Source: Helicoverpa zea (lineage: Eukaryota > Arthropoda > Insecta > Lepidoptera > Noctuidae). From it: a DNA stretch of 64,000 nt. Below are positions 45,301-58,400 of this stretch, piece after piece (within the stretch, counting starts at the first letter, position 1; each line of letters starts with the position of its first letter). The stretch spans positions 11,594,001 to 11,658,000 of the forward strand of contig NC_061482.1 of the NCBI RefSeq assembly GCF_022581195.2. Direction: 5' to 3'. The notes under the pieces are model-generated. The model saw nothing but the letters and a program-made list of their open reading frames with translations, was not told the DNA's origin and searched no databases. The translations under genes were made by a program, and so were the position numbers.

Positions 45301-48300
45301 GTTGCAGAACCTTTGACCTTGCTCTAAGTTTAGTGTTTGACGCTTTCTGAGACCCATCCGGCTTTTACTGAAGCTGAAGATTTTCGTCGTCTGTTGTTGC
45401 GATCCTAGCCAACTGTGTCCTCTGGGTTTAAATATAAGAGTTTAAAAATGCGATAGTCTTGATCGAAAGATTCGTGTCTATGGACCCACTCCTTGGAAGC
45501 GTGCAAATAGATTGACGTTTCGTAAGAACCTGTAATAGGTCTGTGTAAAATAAAAACCTTTGATTTAGATATTGAATTACTAAGAGGCTTTCTAATAAAG
45601 ATTCATTAATTTCCTTCTCTGAATGAAAAGAACCCTGTGCTTTTAGTGGGACAGTAAAAAAATGTGATAATACTAGCTTGAACATTAAAAGCTAATTTCA
45701 TTTCCGAGTATCGTGTAATACGCTTTAGTTTACAGAGAACATTGTGATTTAACGCTAAGGTATCGTACCGAATTAAAAATCCGAGTAGGAGGTGCCTGTT
45801 ACTCAAAAGATCAAAACAAGAGCGTTTAAAGAGCGTTGATGCAGGCATCAAATTTGAGATTGCAATCCAATAGACGTTAAGTTCTTCTCATCAAGTTTTC
45901 CATCATCAGGGCTTCAGTTAGGTGCTTTTGGACCTTTGTTTATTTCCCCTTGCATGGGGATATGCTCTAGAGAGTAAGGTTTTTTTAACACGATTTTGTA
46001 ACGAGGTACATCAACTGGGGAATTGGTTCCACCATTTCTTTTGCACAGCGATTCCACGTGAAGACATTAACACAGACACATTTAAAATGGCGATTTACTG
46101 AAGTTATAAGTTCGGAAACCCTCAAAAACTGCAAACGCCTTGCTTTGAAAGAAATTACTTTTTATCTGTAACTTTCCTGAGCCTTTGATCTAATAAGAAT
46201 TACATTTTCATTCTATTTAACGAGCTTCACAGTAAATATATCTGCTATGTACCCGCGTGGTATGTTCTTATCACTTTACATAGTTTGCCGCTGAAATTGA
46301 TTCATGTACTTACCTAACTATTCAAATCTAGGGAGAAGATAGCTTACTTGTAAGCAGAAGATAGTTGGTGTTGCTTGAAAATGTCTGGCACTTACTGAAG
46401 TACAGTGACATGAAAAATAGGACTATGGCATGGAGTCGAGTATACCTGTGATATTTTTGATCAAAATATGAATATGGAGAAGCTTTCAAAACTGAAATCT
46501 GTGAAACATACATAGTTTTTTTTTATATTTTCATAAGCTTTAAACCGTGTCGTTCACACGTTTTAAGTAACCACCCCCGGGGTGACGAGGTAAAGAGACG
46601 CTACTAAAACTAAAATACCTTCTTTTAACAGGGATTTTAAAATCCATTCAGTAGCTTAAATGTTTCGCTTGAATAGCAAATCCCACAGAAATACGAGAAG
46701 CACGATAAAATAAAGGTGCTCAGTGTCTATTTAGCAAATATATTGAGAAAATATGTTCTAAATCTTTGTAAAATCTTTTACGGAGAAAATTTCATAGAGG
46801 AAACTTTTCATGTTGCACGATGCTTGCGTTCAACGAGGTTTTAAGTAAGACTTCGGGCAACAAGTGCAATGAAACGTATAATATAAACCAACAACTTGAG
46901 AACGTTTCACTCCACGACTTTATATAAAGTGCTTCAAAATTATGAGTTCTTTAATAACATAATTATTAGGTAATATAACGTTGGTTTTAGGTGCTTACTA
47001 AGCTTTTAGTTCATGCTTAAACCGTTGCTAATGCAATTATTAGGTTTAAGCCGATCTATCTCTATTTATTTGCTGTAGGATAATTAGGTGGGTAAGCACA
47101 TTTATCCCAAAATTGAAGCAGGATATTTTTAGACACGAATATGAATATCTTTCAGAGATACGAATATATTTTGACTATCAATCAAAGTCAAAGTTAAGTA
47201 CATTTTATACCAGTTAATAAGACAAGGACTTTTTCATGTTAAAGATACAGACATATCCATATATAGGTATTTGATAGAACATCCACAGTTAGGAGTCTCC
47301 AGCAACAAGTTGGCATATCACGGAAAGCGTGTTTCTGTAACACGAAGACAATTTTATTTCGATATCGGCAGTATTGCTCTACATACTTAAGTGAAAACCT
47401 AGATAAAAGTTAAAACGTTGATGTTATAAATTATCCGTAAAGGCCAATAAAGGTTGACGATATTCAATAGTAGTTTACCTAATGATCTTGTTTCACAATC
47501 ACACGTTTTTTTTACAGTTTTACACAACTCCTATGTAGATGGTCAAAATCGATTATAGAACACAACAACTCGACATCCGAAAACTGAAACAGTTTAGGAA
47601 CTATTAACTAGTTTCGTTCAATTAAAAAATTGCTTGAACAGAAAATGGCAGGTCTTGTTTTGGAATTCACAGGTAAAACTGTGTACCTACGTTTGGCGAC
47701 CACTGCTTTGTAAACATAAATTGAAATTCAAGTTATAATTTGTAAACGATTTATGGAAAAGGAGATAGTTCTCAATTCGGATGTAGTTTATAGTCAAGTT
47801 TTTTTGACCATAAATTTAATGTCTTTCAACATATTTGTACCAAAATGATTAATTGCATCTCAAGCTAGGCACGTTAATGAATATCCGTTGTTAGAGGAAG
47901 ACAGGTTTAAAGTCCCTTGAAGCTACTGATATGAATATATGACTTTCACATAACAGCGTAAGTAGCACGCAGTTGAATACAAACATAGTACTTAGTACTT
48001 ATACTGCTTATAGCTACGTAGCCACAAGACCCTTATAAATTCTCATTTGATAGCAACAACGAAATGCTCTATACAGTTGTGATCGTAACGTTTTGTAACA
48101 AATAAACGATTCTGTTACTAATTCCGCAAACAATGCGAAGGACGAGATTGAACCAGACGCGCCGAGGACGAGTGCTGTCGAACACTTCCAAACAAAAACG
48201 ATGACTAAAAACTTGAACAGAACAGGTTTATGTTAGGACCAGCACTGCTTTATTCCTTTTCTAAACATCCAGGCTCACAGCTCACAGTAAGTTTTGAAAA

Positions 48301-48699
48301 AGTTTTGGAACGATATCGTTTTCATATTTCTATTTTACACTATGCTTAGCCCTGGTTATAATGATCAATGTTACTTATACCATAAATCCGTAATGTTCAC
48401 GGTCTTATGAAGATGTCTTCGACGAACGCACCTGTGATCGGGCCGGTATTTACAACAGGAAGACCCGGTCAGTTGAGAAACAATTAACCCCTATTGTATT
48501 ATGAGCTAAGGTGATTGCTTGCCTGTCTTGCTACCCAGTGCCGGTTTTAACTCTACCAGCGCTCTGGGTGAAATTTCTACGGAACCCTCTAACTGCAATT
48601 TAAACACATACGAAAAAGAAAACGCCACGCTCAATGTAGGGTTCCGTAGTTTTCCGAGTATAGCCCATACCTAATAACACAGGTCAACAAATGAAAAAG

Positions 48700-49050
48700 T
48701 ACTCCTCTTATGTACTTCCCTTATGTACTGCTCTTATTTACTCTCTTAAGTACATAAGATAGTTCATAAGAGGAAATAAGGGAGTAAATAAGTGGAGTAC
48801 ATAATAGAGTACATAAGAGAGTACATAAGAGAGTACATAAGAGAGTACATAAGAGAGTACATAAGAGAGTACATAAGCGAGTACATAAGAGAGTACATAA
48901 GAGAGTATATAAGAGAGTACATAAGAGAGTACATAAGAGAGTACATAAGAGAGTTCATAAGAGAGTACATAAGAGAGTACATAAGAGAGATCATAAGAGA
49001 GTACACAAGAGAGTACATAAGAGAGTCCACAAGAGAGTACATAAAAGGAG
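48700..49050. repeat. 12-bp minisatellite (GAGAGTACATAA) with inverted units at its left end
   Basis: About 20 units of GAGAGTACATAA run from 48791 to 49044 with few changes. Just before, 48700-48745 has several units in the opposite orientation (TTATGTACTCTC-type), making a palindrome. Because 12 is a multiple of 3, both strands stay open (EYIR and SLMY repeats), so the two apparent proteins here are not genes. Confidence 0.9.
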
Positions 49051-49053
49051 TTA

Positions 49054-49170
49054 TCGGGTGTGTCGTACCTAAGCGCATTAAATTGAATACGTTAATATAT
49101 TGGTTAATATATGTTGATCAGTACATAGGTACGTAAAAATTAAAAAATGAATTTTTCAAACAAAATAGAT
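49054..49170. mobile_element. End fragment of the 4895-5323 MITE family
   Basis: ATCGGGTGTGTCGT followed by AAGCGCATTAAATTGAATACG and ATATATTGGTTAATAT resembles the right end of the 4895-5323 element in reverse. It directly abuts the 12-bp minisatellite. Confidence 0.5.
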
Positions 49171-50523
49171 AGGTAGCGTATAAGTCTTAAGCGATTTTCC
49201 GAATCACGTTGCATCCCCCAGCAGTAGTCAGCCATCATTACTGATTCCATCGACTTTGGTACCTATCCACCATCGTTTTTAGGTGCTGGCGAAACCGCTC
49301 TTACTTTTTTATTACTGATTTTAAAGGTGAACGAAGGTAAGCTCCTGAATTAGATAAACCTTGTTACTACTCATTTACCAAAAACTAAACAGGATTTACG
49401 CTGAAAATATTTTCTGCAATATTCAAGAATTATGATTTTCAAAGCGTAATTCAGCGTTCGCGCTATGTTCTAAGCGTCTACCATACCGTACTACATGCCA
49501 GCGAATTCCTGACATTTAATGAGACAAAGGGAAGGATTTATATTTGTTTGTTGAAATAATACACAATATAATGTAGCTTAATTGAGATATGCTACGAATG
49601 CTTTGCACAAAGGAAACTACAATCATGAAAGCTGAATTGTCGATGACGCGAGACCTGATCAAATACTTAGCTTAAAAAAATAGGAGGTATACCGAATTAG
49701 ACTGAAAACAAAGTAATTGCTCTGCAGGGCTAAAATACGAAGATTTTAAAGCATGTGAGCATAGAATGTCGAAAAAAGTACATTCTAAACAATGGGCTAA
49801 CAATAACGAGCTAATGCGTCCGTACCCCGAAATACAAGGCACGCGCCATATTCAGTGTTCCTGCCTTATAATTAGTTCGCTTCGCACTGCACGCTGCACC
49901 CATTTAGTTTTGAAGTGCACCATTTTAGAGTGCACTCAAGCAAATTTCCAGGATTAATAGTCGATCGGTAATACCTTAGTAGCATATAAATTACTGACAC
50001 TAGTCTGAACATACCGCAATAATCCAGCCAAGCGTAAATTACACATTGGCTTATTATTATAATTAGGTACCTGATATGGCAGGAAACTTCTGATATGGAG
50101 AAGTGCTTTTACGCTCATTGGAGTATTTGCTAATTAATTAATTAACTGTCTAAAACAGCGGTCTTAATAAGTACTTACCTTATTTGATAAATACCTATAT
50201 TCATCAATCAATTTCAGATTCATCGAAGTCTCCCATGTTTTTTTTCAGTCTGGTATTCTTAATATAATAATTGGTTTGAAGGGGCAATGTAAGATTTTTA
50301 TGGACCCTGTTTTCTCGACACCTTTCATCAAGGGATGCGTGTCAATATTGGTACCTAACCTCAAAGAACCTAAAAAATACTACTTTTACTTGCAAAATCG
50401 ATGGAAGTCTATCATGCGGATATCGAAGTAAACATGAATCACGAATGCGTTGCTAAGCTGAAGCAGACTTTGCAAAGAGTTTACCGTTATAGACGAAAAG
50501 ATTGGTAACTGATTACCCATAGG

Positions 50524-50811
50524 TAGGGCTGCCATCCGTCCGGGTTTCCCCGGATTTGTCCTCGTTTGGAGGCCGTCCGGGGGCCGTCCGGGCGGGGTTT
50601 CAAGAAGTGTCCGGGGAAAACCCGGACACTTTTCATGTAAGGAAGCACCTCATTGGATTAAGGTATGTGTTAATAGTAAATGGATTACAAATTAGGTATT
50701 ATTTTGTTTAAAAAAATCGTACTCCTTCGGGGAAAAAATGCGATTTACGCCAAATGTCCGGGTTTTTTTAATGTTTGTCCGGGTTTGGTGAAATTCGAGA
50801 TAGCAGCCCTA
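50524..50811. mobile_element. hAT-type MITE (288 bp) with 8-bp target duplication
   Basis: Ends TAGGGCTGCCATCCGTCCGG and, inverted, TAGGGCTGCTATCTCG, with perfect duplication CCCATAGG (50516-50523, 50812-50819). Internal CCGGACACTT and CCGGGTTT words are repeated and inverted. Non-coding. Confidence 0.85.
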
Positions 50812-51206
50812 CCCATAGGTAACTTTTTTATTCGGGTGCATTTATAAAGAAGTGCCCTTTTTATATAAATTCATAAATTCGGAAAAAAAAAATATATTTA
50901 AGCGGATTCAGGGAGAAAGCGCTCTTATGAGAAACTTGAACATTACACATCATCATTATCATGTAGGTACACGTACGTGTACTATATACCAAATAAGTAG
51001 GTACTCAGGAAACATACCTAAATGTTCTAGTAACCACACTTATTTTTGTGGTACAAAATACACAGCGTCTTTTACTTGGTTTTTCAGGCTTGTCTCTGAG
51101 ATGTTAAAAAAAGTATTTATTTCCAGTCCGTGGTGAATACTTTTCCGTCTGTAATTAGACTGTTCATTTGAGTATCTTTTTAATATTTTGTTTTTTGTTT
51201 GTGCAG

Positions 51207-51422
51207 AGACTTGCGGTTCAACAAGATTGCTGAGATCGAGCCGGGGTTGCTGAGTCATGTCCACTCGCTTCGTTCGCTGCTCCTCAACGACAACCGGATT
51301 CGGGAGCTGCGTTCTGGAACCTTCGATGGCCTCCGCAAGCTCAAGTACTTGTACCTGTACAGGAACCGCATCCAACATATCGACCCTGATGTGTTCCAAG
51401 GACTCGTTCATCTGGAACAATT
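51207..51422 (+). CDS. Pxn: Peroxidasin-type gene, coding exon 2 (three leucine-rich repeats)
   Basis: Exactly 216 bases, three LRR units of 72. After the shared codon the sequence reads DLRFNKIAEIEPG, SLRSLLLNDNRI, LKYLYLYRNRIQHID, GLVHLEQL, closely following the DLRFN, LLLNNN, LKYLYLYKN order of animal peroxidasins. Acceptor is TGTGCAG, donor GTAAGT; both junctions are phase 2, so LRR exons could be skipped or duplicated without frame change. The next expected words (YLHFN-type) are not seen before 64000, so intron 2 is over 12.5 kb. Other secreted LRR proteins are possible but fit less well. Neighbouring codons are GC-rich at third positions, unlike the flanking AT-rich intron. Confidence 0.86.
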
Positions 51423-54400
51423 GTAAGTACCAAGAATTGTTATCAGAAACTCCGCTTTCTCAGAAGCTTATAGGTTCACAAAGGTCAAAGACCGAAGATT
51501 AATTTGGTGAATTGTACATTTGGTTAATGGGTACATGGTACATACCTTAACCTGCCTATGTATGTAACACAAGTTAATTCTGTTGGGTTAGTAAAGTTGA
51601 AAATACTGGGCACTCCGATCAAATTGTAACACTCTTTTTCCAACTTTTTTTACTCGCGTGCGATATCTTTGCACTCGTTTGGTACCTACCTATATTTTTA
51701 TCAGAAAGTAGGGAACACCACATAATATGCTTTTATGTGTAAACAAGTCACGTAGAAGGTCTGTTATTACAAGCATCAACCATTATAATGCGCGAACAGA
51801 CAAACATACAGTTTTTACATCTTAACTTCAAAGACGATTAAAGTGCAAAGCACATTAACAACTCTAATTGAACGTCGTGTCACGAAGTTCAGGATTAAGA
51901 CAAACATAATAATAAGTAGATATAAATAATGTTTCTTGTCTGCAGTAAATGCATAAGTTTATATCTAAGCAGTTTAAGCGAGGTAGATGAGGATAATCTT
52001 TGCCAACCGATACGGAATATCCTACCTAATATGCGGCTGCTATCTGAAGTGTATTTTTATAGTTATTTAATTTATCGTTTTTGCCAATAAATTGTATTTT
52101 TGGTAGCAAGAATCCAGTAGGTACACATACGATAACTTGAGTCCCGGCCCCTAGCCGAGATAAGATAAAAGGGACTTGTAATGTTTACACGATCTGCTGC
52201 CAGTAATTTTTTGACCTAAATTATAATAACCATACATACGCGACTAACATAAACTTGAAGCCCTCAACAATGTTATTAAAATAAACCGAAGTTTGTTATC
52301 AAATCATAAATATATTGTTATTTTAAAAAGTTTATATTATTTGAGACCAACAAAGTAAAAATAACAAAAAACATTGATCAATGACTTGGCACAAAACAAG
52401 CTGAGTAAATTGTGACTTTCATTGGGCATAACTGACAGAAAAATAATTAGATGACAAGTAACTAGTATTTCATGGACCTTCTCTAAGTGAGTATGACTAA
52501 CATCAAAGTGAGAAGAAATGGGTAGGTATCCAAGGAATATCTTACCTATAATTAATTCAGAGACCATCTCTTAATATTAACGAAGATAACGATGATACGC
52601 CAAAGTGTTAAAATGTAATAACATAGGCACAGAGATAAACATTGATCGGCCTTTTCATTTAAGACGAGTATTATTAAATCCATAAACTTTTATCAGCAGT
52701 CATTATTATTTTAATTAACATGATGCGTGCGATGTATGTCACATGTCAAATATTATTATTCAATTGATACGATAATATCATGTAATTGATTGTCATTATT
52801 TCTAAAAGATATTAAATCTTTTTCGGATAATCTGGACGTAAAAGTTACCTCTGATTACGATTAAAACATCCTATAAGCAGCTAAAAGTCCTATAAGTAGA
52901 TAAGGTTTTTCCGGCTGCCATCTCTCTACATTTGGTAAAGCCATTTTTACCTCGGAGCGTGACGAACAAATACGGTTACTTCCATATTAAACTTTAACCA
53001 AAACTCTACATCTTTTCGCATAGTAGGTTTCTATTTTCACACTAAGAAAGTATGTATTTTTATACAGCTGTAAGTCTTCCAAAGTGTATTAAATAAATGA
53101 ATAAATAAATTATTAACCAGTGTAACATCTCACCGAACATGCAAGTTATGTCTGAAGACAAACTGTGTCCTCGTGGTTAATTTAATTACCTTCTCAATTG
53201 AGTGCCATCAGCCATGCTGCGGTCAACGCATGGATGGGTGAGCTGAGCAAGATAGAAACATCGAACACAAGCCATTGTAGATAATATTCTCGAGTAAAAA
53301 TAAATTATAACTATTTAGTTTACGTTCGAAATCATAAAATCCCCATTTGGCAGGTTGTGGCTCTCCTAAGGCCTAACTAAGGCATACTTTTATGCTCAAT
53401 TGTTTGGTGTCTATAAAACTTGTTGCTTGAACGACTTCGTATTTCAGAAAAAAAAAACGAACCCATGCTGTTTAATAAACCCATTTATCCCGCAGTTAGA
53501 AAAGAAACCAATATATTAATACTCAGATTATGCAAAACATATTAAATGTGCAACAGGAGCAAAAACGCGAGCAAATCAAACATGCAGCTTTGGGTCTGAT
53601 ATTGGTTATTTGAAGTCAGTCTATATCGCGCGGCATCAAAGGTCACAATTAGGTCAACATAAATTGCTTTTGAGTGAGATATGATCTAATACTAGTTCCC
53701 GGAAAAGCTGGCGGAAAAACCTTTGAAAACCTTCATGGATAGCCTCGGCTTCAGTTAAATATTAGCTTCAGTACAATGTTGACACAAAGCCGCAATGCAA
53801 CTCTATGTATAAACGTTACATAATTATAAAACATAGTTATGTATTTTAATGGCCCGTCCAGATTGTTTACCCAGAAAATGATGTCACTGCTTTATACTTA
53901 GACCTTTTAAGAATATCACTAGGTAAAAACTAAACATATTGAAACATTGCAAAAACGTTTCTGTTAATATTGCGTGGTTAATAAACTCCATTACCTATAA
54001 AAATAAATAATAATACAAATTACAATCCAATCAAGAATGATATACATTGCATTATTGGCTTACAAAGTATTATTAATTATCAAGCAATTATTACTGCAAA
54101 CTAAATACCACTAATTATTAGAGTCATCTTTCAATATGAGATTTCTTGGAGTAAACATATTAATTGGATCAGAAAGCCGCTTTGAAACCTAAGCTTATTA
54201 GCAGTACCTATATTGTGTTTAGAAACTTTTCTAAAAGCCACAATTAAAAAAAAAAAACAGTAGGTATGTAATATGATTCCTGCCAATATTGAAGATTTAT
54301 GGACGACTAACGCAACTTATTTCCATACTAATTAATTTATATTTAGGTTCGTTATAAAGGTTTTTGTGTTTTCTAATGACGGATTTGACAAATTATTTTA

Positions 54401-57400
54401 GAGCTAGGTAGCCTATTTATCGGAGAAATCTGTAGCAAATTTTTATCCGCATGCGTGAAATACATAGTTCTCACGGGACGCGGATGAAGCCATTTTCAAA
54501 ACTGGTAAAATATAAAATCGGTATACCTGCATCAGATTAACGTTTGCATAATAGTAAAAGCGTCTTTGTGAATATTTTTGTTTATATAATTTAATTCATT
54601 TCTCACTATCACCTGCTGTAATTCAGCAAACACGATCTTAGTCAGTATTATAATTCATAAGAATCTGTCCGTAGCTTCAAAGCTATTCAATGGATTTAAC
54701 TGGAAAAACAATCGCTTTCTTGGCTTACTCCTCGTTGTAAGTACCAACAACTCGTGGAAGTAAGAAATTGCATTTCGTCCTCCTAGGTACCTCTGATTGA
54801 ACAAATTGACTCAATAGAAGAAAAGATGGACAGAATGAAATATGCTCTACTTGCATTATCTTCTATCGGTCCAGTCTATTTGTAAATGTCACCTGGCTAT
54901 AATGCTCCTTTTGCCCTCTTCTCCTTTATGACATAAATTAAATCTGAGAGTCGAAAAGTGAATAGTCTCAGCTCCTTGGCATCTGAACACTGTAAGTGAT
55001 ACCCGCTTCAAATCGTCGTAGTGTCGGGAATTCTACTCTGCACTCCTTGAAATATTTCGCGTAAAACTGTGCCTGTCAGTAGATGTCGTCCCGACTTGAA
55101 ATAGAACAGTTGCATTCATATTTGAAAAGATTGCGGCCCGTTTTTTACATTGATTTTATATTTTGTTACGAATTATGTAATTTTGCAATTATGCATGTTG
55201 ACAGTTTGGTAATTGAAACTTACGATAAAAAATCTATTATCGTCACACACGGATAGAAGGTAGCCTATACTTCCTTGATACATGGGCTGTTTAAAACTGA
55301 AGTAATTTCAGATCGGTATAGTAGTTCCTGAGATTGCTCATCAGCTTTATAATTGGCAGACTTTGTCCTAAAATCTGAAAGTATCTATGTCCTGAAAATC
55401 TCTTTGCGGTCCAACTCCATCTTTTTGTCACCAAATTATATACTACCCAATTTAGGCTGCAGATATAGGTACCTGGGTGCATATGTGACTTTCAGAGTCG
55501 CTTTGTTATTAAGGTGTTACGATGTAGAATACATTTTTGTGTAAGAATTTAATACCTCCGAACCACTAAGGTGCAAAACGCTCATACCGCAATTTCATTT
55601 TTACAGGAATAACATCAAGAGTCAAGGTTTAAACAAAGACACAGAAATCGCACTAGTTGGCCAGTTTATCGCATACAACTGTAATAATAACCCATTTTCC
55701 TCATTTGTTTCTCGCAACTAAGTATTGTTGGTTATCGCCAGTTTATTTTCATAGGAATTAATTATTTTGAAACCAGTATTTCGAGCAGTTCATAATGAGC
55801 GGTCAAAAAGTGCATGTCTTAGTAGACTGTGATTTAAACAAATGACCTTAATCACAGGGTGTTTAATTATTACAGAGTACTGAACTCCCAAGTTGTTTGT
55901 TGCACTGCTAACTTGCCACCAAAGTAATTGCAAGATGATTCACGAACTTCGGCGGTTGATTTTCTCTGTACTGTACACAGTGCAGTTGAAACCCATCGGC
56001 CAGACAATTGATTATTATGTACTGATTGCGAGGGCACAATGCCAATGAGATTTTATGACTTGACAGTAATTCTGTAACGTTTTGCAATGCACAATTTATT
56101 GGTTCAAGAGATATTATTGCAAATTCTGAATTGCTGTTAACGCATTAACCCAAAAGACTTAGCTTGACGTCAGATTTAGAGGAGGTAATAATGTTCTAGA
56201 GATTTTAATTTATAAAATACTTGCAGTAGGGATAAAACGCGTAAATATTAAAAAAAAAAACAAATCTCTTTACAATTCAGAAGTTAAGTATTGTTTGAAC
56301 AAATAATTACCAATATTAGTTAATTATGTTAATAAAAACGGCGACAACCGAACACAGCAAGACCGCACGTGAGAACCTGAGCAAATGGTAACTGCTTTTG
56401 TATGGTGTACTAACCTTTCGGTCCTGGTTTAACTGAATAGTATTGGAATAGGCATTCATCATAATATGCTATTGAAGACAACGCAATTGATTGCCCCTTG
56501 GCTTGCAGACATAACGTATCTCGCTACCAGCCTTAGAAGCGACCTGTTCTGTGTCTGTGCCTATGGCCTGGCCTTAATTAATACTGTCACCACAATGTGT
56601 GCCATACAATGGCTTTCTTAGCCATGCGTAGATTCAGTTGAAATTATTGTTCAGCTACCACCGTCAGTTAGTAAGGAAACTATTATTGCAATGCCATCCG
56701 AATGCTTGTAACGTTGCATTGGCATCAACAAAGGTTACCTTGATAATACACTGCAATGTAGAGCCAAACAGGAGTGGTTTGATTGTAGCTTCGTTTCCAA
56801 AAGATGGCGAATTTCACGCATGTTATGAGAGCGTTTGCTTAAAGATAATGGTGATTAGTGAACGATCGGCTATCCTAGATTGCAAGCCTGCAACATTTTC
56901 CCAAACCTAGTTTACTAAAAACATTCCTCTGCACAATTGCCACAATAATTGGACTAGGAAACATAAATAGCAAAACCGCTTACTTTTCATAGTCTATCTG
57001 TCATTCAATCTACTAATCAAAGCAAACCACCGGCGGAGCGTTTCCATAAATACGGGTTTGCCGGCCGTATTTACTGCAAATCATAGCTTATGTCATAGGC
57101 ATTCATTCCTGCAATTTATCTATTTAAATAACATTGACAAAGTTTTAACGATTTAATAATTCCGTAATGAGCATTGTAAATATTAAACAGTACATAACGT
57201 GCTTTTCGTGTTTGAGCGATGTTCAAATATGCGTTTACGAGCGACTCGTCGGGGCTTCACGCGGGTTTTAATCATTACAGAAACCTTTGCTCTGTTCATG
57301 AATGAAAACAAAGATAATTCGCTTAGTACTCTGAACCTCATCGTTTCCGAGTTCAACGTGGACAGATAGACGCAGCGGAGAACTTGGCTTTATAAGACAT

Positions 57401-58396
57401 GATTGTAGCGCTGATAAGTCTGTTAACAACGAAACGTTATAGAAAAATACTTATTACGCGGTGCTTACCGTGTCCGAAGATTTCTTCCGAGATAAAAAGT
57501 AACATGAATGTTCTTCAAAGCCTCTAAGAATCAGATGCGGACAAGATTTAATTTTAACCCGTTAAGGTTACACTAGTCGATATTTTTCCCATACAAAGTT
57601 CGGAGTGCTTTTACTCTACATTGTGACATAATACATTCAAAATTAAACTTGATATCGTTTTATATTGTTATTAAGTTTGTCTGTACGGATTTAAAAAAAA
57701 AATAAAAAATCCCAGTAAAAAGTTATGAGCCAACAAAGTTCCGTTTTTCTAGACAATTTTAACGCAACTTTGAGTGTTAAAAAGTCCCATAAAACATGTA
57801 AAATCTCCAAAACGAAGTCCGCTCCGACATAGCTCAATTACTAAAGAGTTCTATAAAATTTATTTCAAATTGATTTATACAGTAGTTTTTTCAGAAAACG
57901 CTTTTTTCTGAAGCACTCTTCGTCTTTTTTTACGTACTCGTTTTGCGATGAATTGTCGTGCATTTCACTCAATAGCATTCCCCCCGGCAGAAGCGCGGGG
58001 CGGAGCGGAGAAAGACGCTTTTACACACATGCTTATTTCCACAATTTTTACGTTTTGCACGATATTTTGTCGTGCAACTGTGCAAATTTTAGTGCAACTA
58101 TTTGTTTGTATTGTTTTGGGCTCAGTCTGCTGCTGCGGCCCACGTCTTTCGTATCGTATGTGTGTAGACTATTCTCCTAGCGCTTATCGTACGTAAACAT
58201 TACACTGACCCCCGGCTAAAACTCTGGATTTCGATACTACCTTCTTTATCTGTTTGACTTGGCACTGAACTTTGGACTTAGTATTTTCGTTTGTGATTGG
58301 AATTGTTGGTTTGAGTGGAATAGTGGATACTAGTTCAGTGAAGTGGTTTTCATTGAGTGCAAAACACGTGTGGAAAACAATAAGAAACAAGAAACA
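51423..58396 (+). other. Peroxidasin intron 2, first part
   Basis: AT-rich sequence, starting with a good GTAAGT donor. I see no LRR exon, RNA gene or clear transposon between 51500 and 57900. The GC-rich patch at 57980-58150 probably belongs to the promoter or leader of the small gene at 58397. Confidence 0.5.
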
Positions 58397-58400
58397 ATGG
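58397..58400 (+). CDS. KEN-box small gene, exon 1 coding part (ATGG)
   Basis: Only the start codon and one base are coding before the GTAAGTAG donor. The leader upstream (from about 58200) is plausible 5' UTR following a short GC-rich patch at 57980-58020. Confidence 0.58.

Larger units (their letters stand above)
34360..51206 (+). other. Peroxidasin intron 1 (16.8 kb)
   Basis: Flanked by GTAAGT and TGTGCAG. Most of it is AT-rich sequence without coding signal. Recognisable items are a 35-bp-arm hairpin (35411-35487), a fragment with GGTGGGTTGCGCC ends (35150-35255), copies of the common moth repeats near 36790-36960, a tRNA-derived SINE (38999-39372), a 12-bp minisatellite (48700-49050), a partial copy of the repeat found at 4895-5323 (49054-49170), and a hAT-like MITE (50524-50811). 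From about 39400 to 48500 I can name nothing specific. Confidence 0.6.

Noticed and set aside
48764..49136. Long open frames on both strands (EYIR and SLMY repeats)
   Set aside because: The 12-bp tandem repeat lacks stops in every multiple-of-three frame. There is no start context, no homology, and both strands are open at once.
58184..58390. Minus-strand 68-codon frame near the small gene
   Set aside because: It overlaps the presumed leader of the plus-strand small gene, without domain or splice support.
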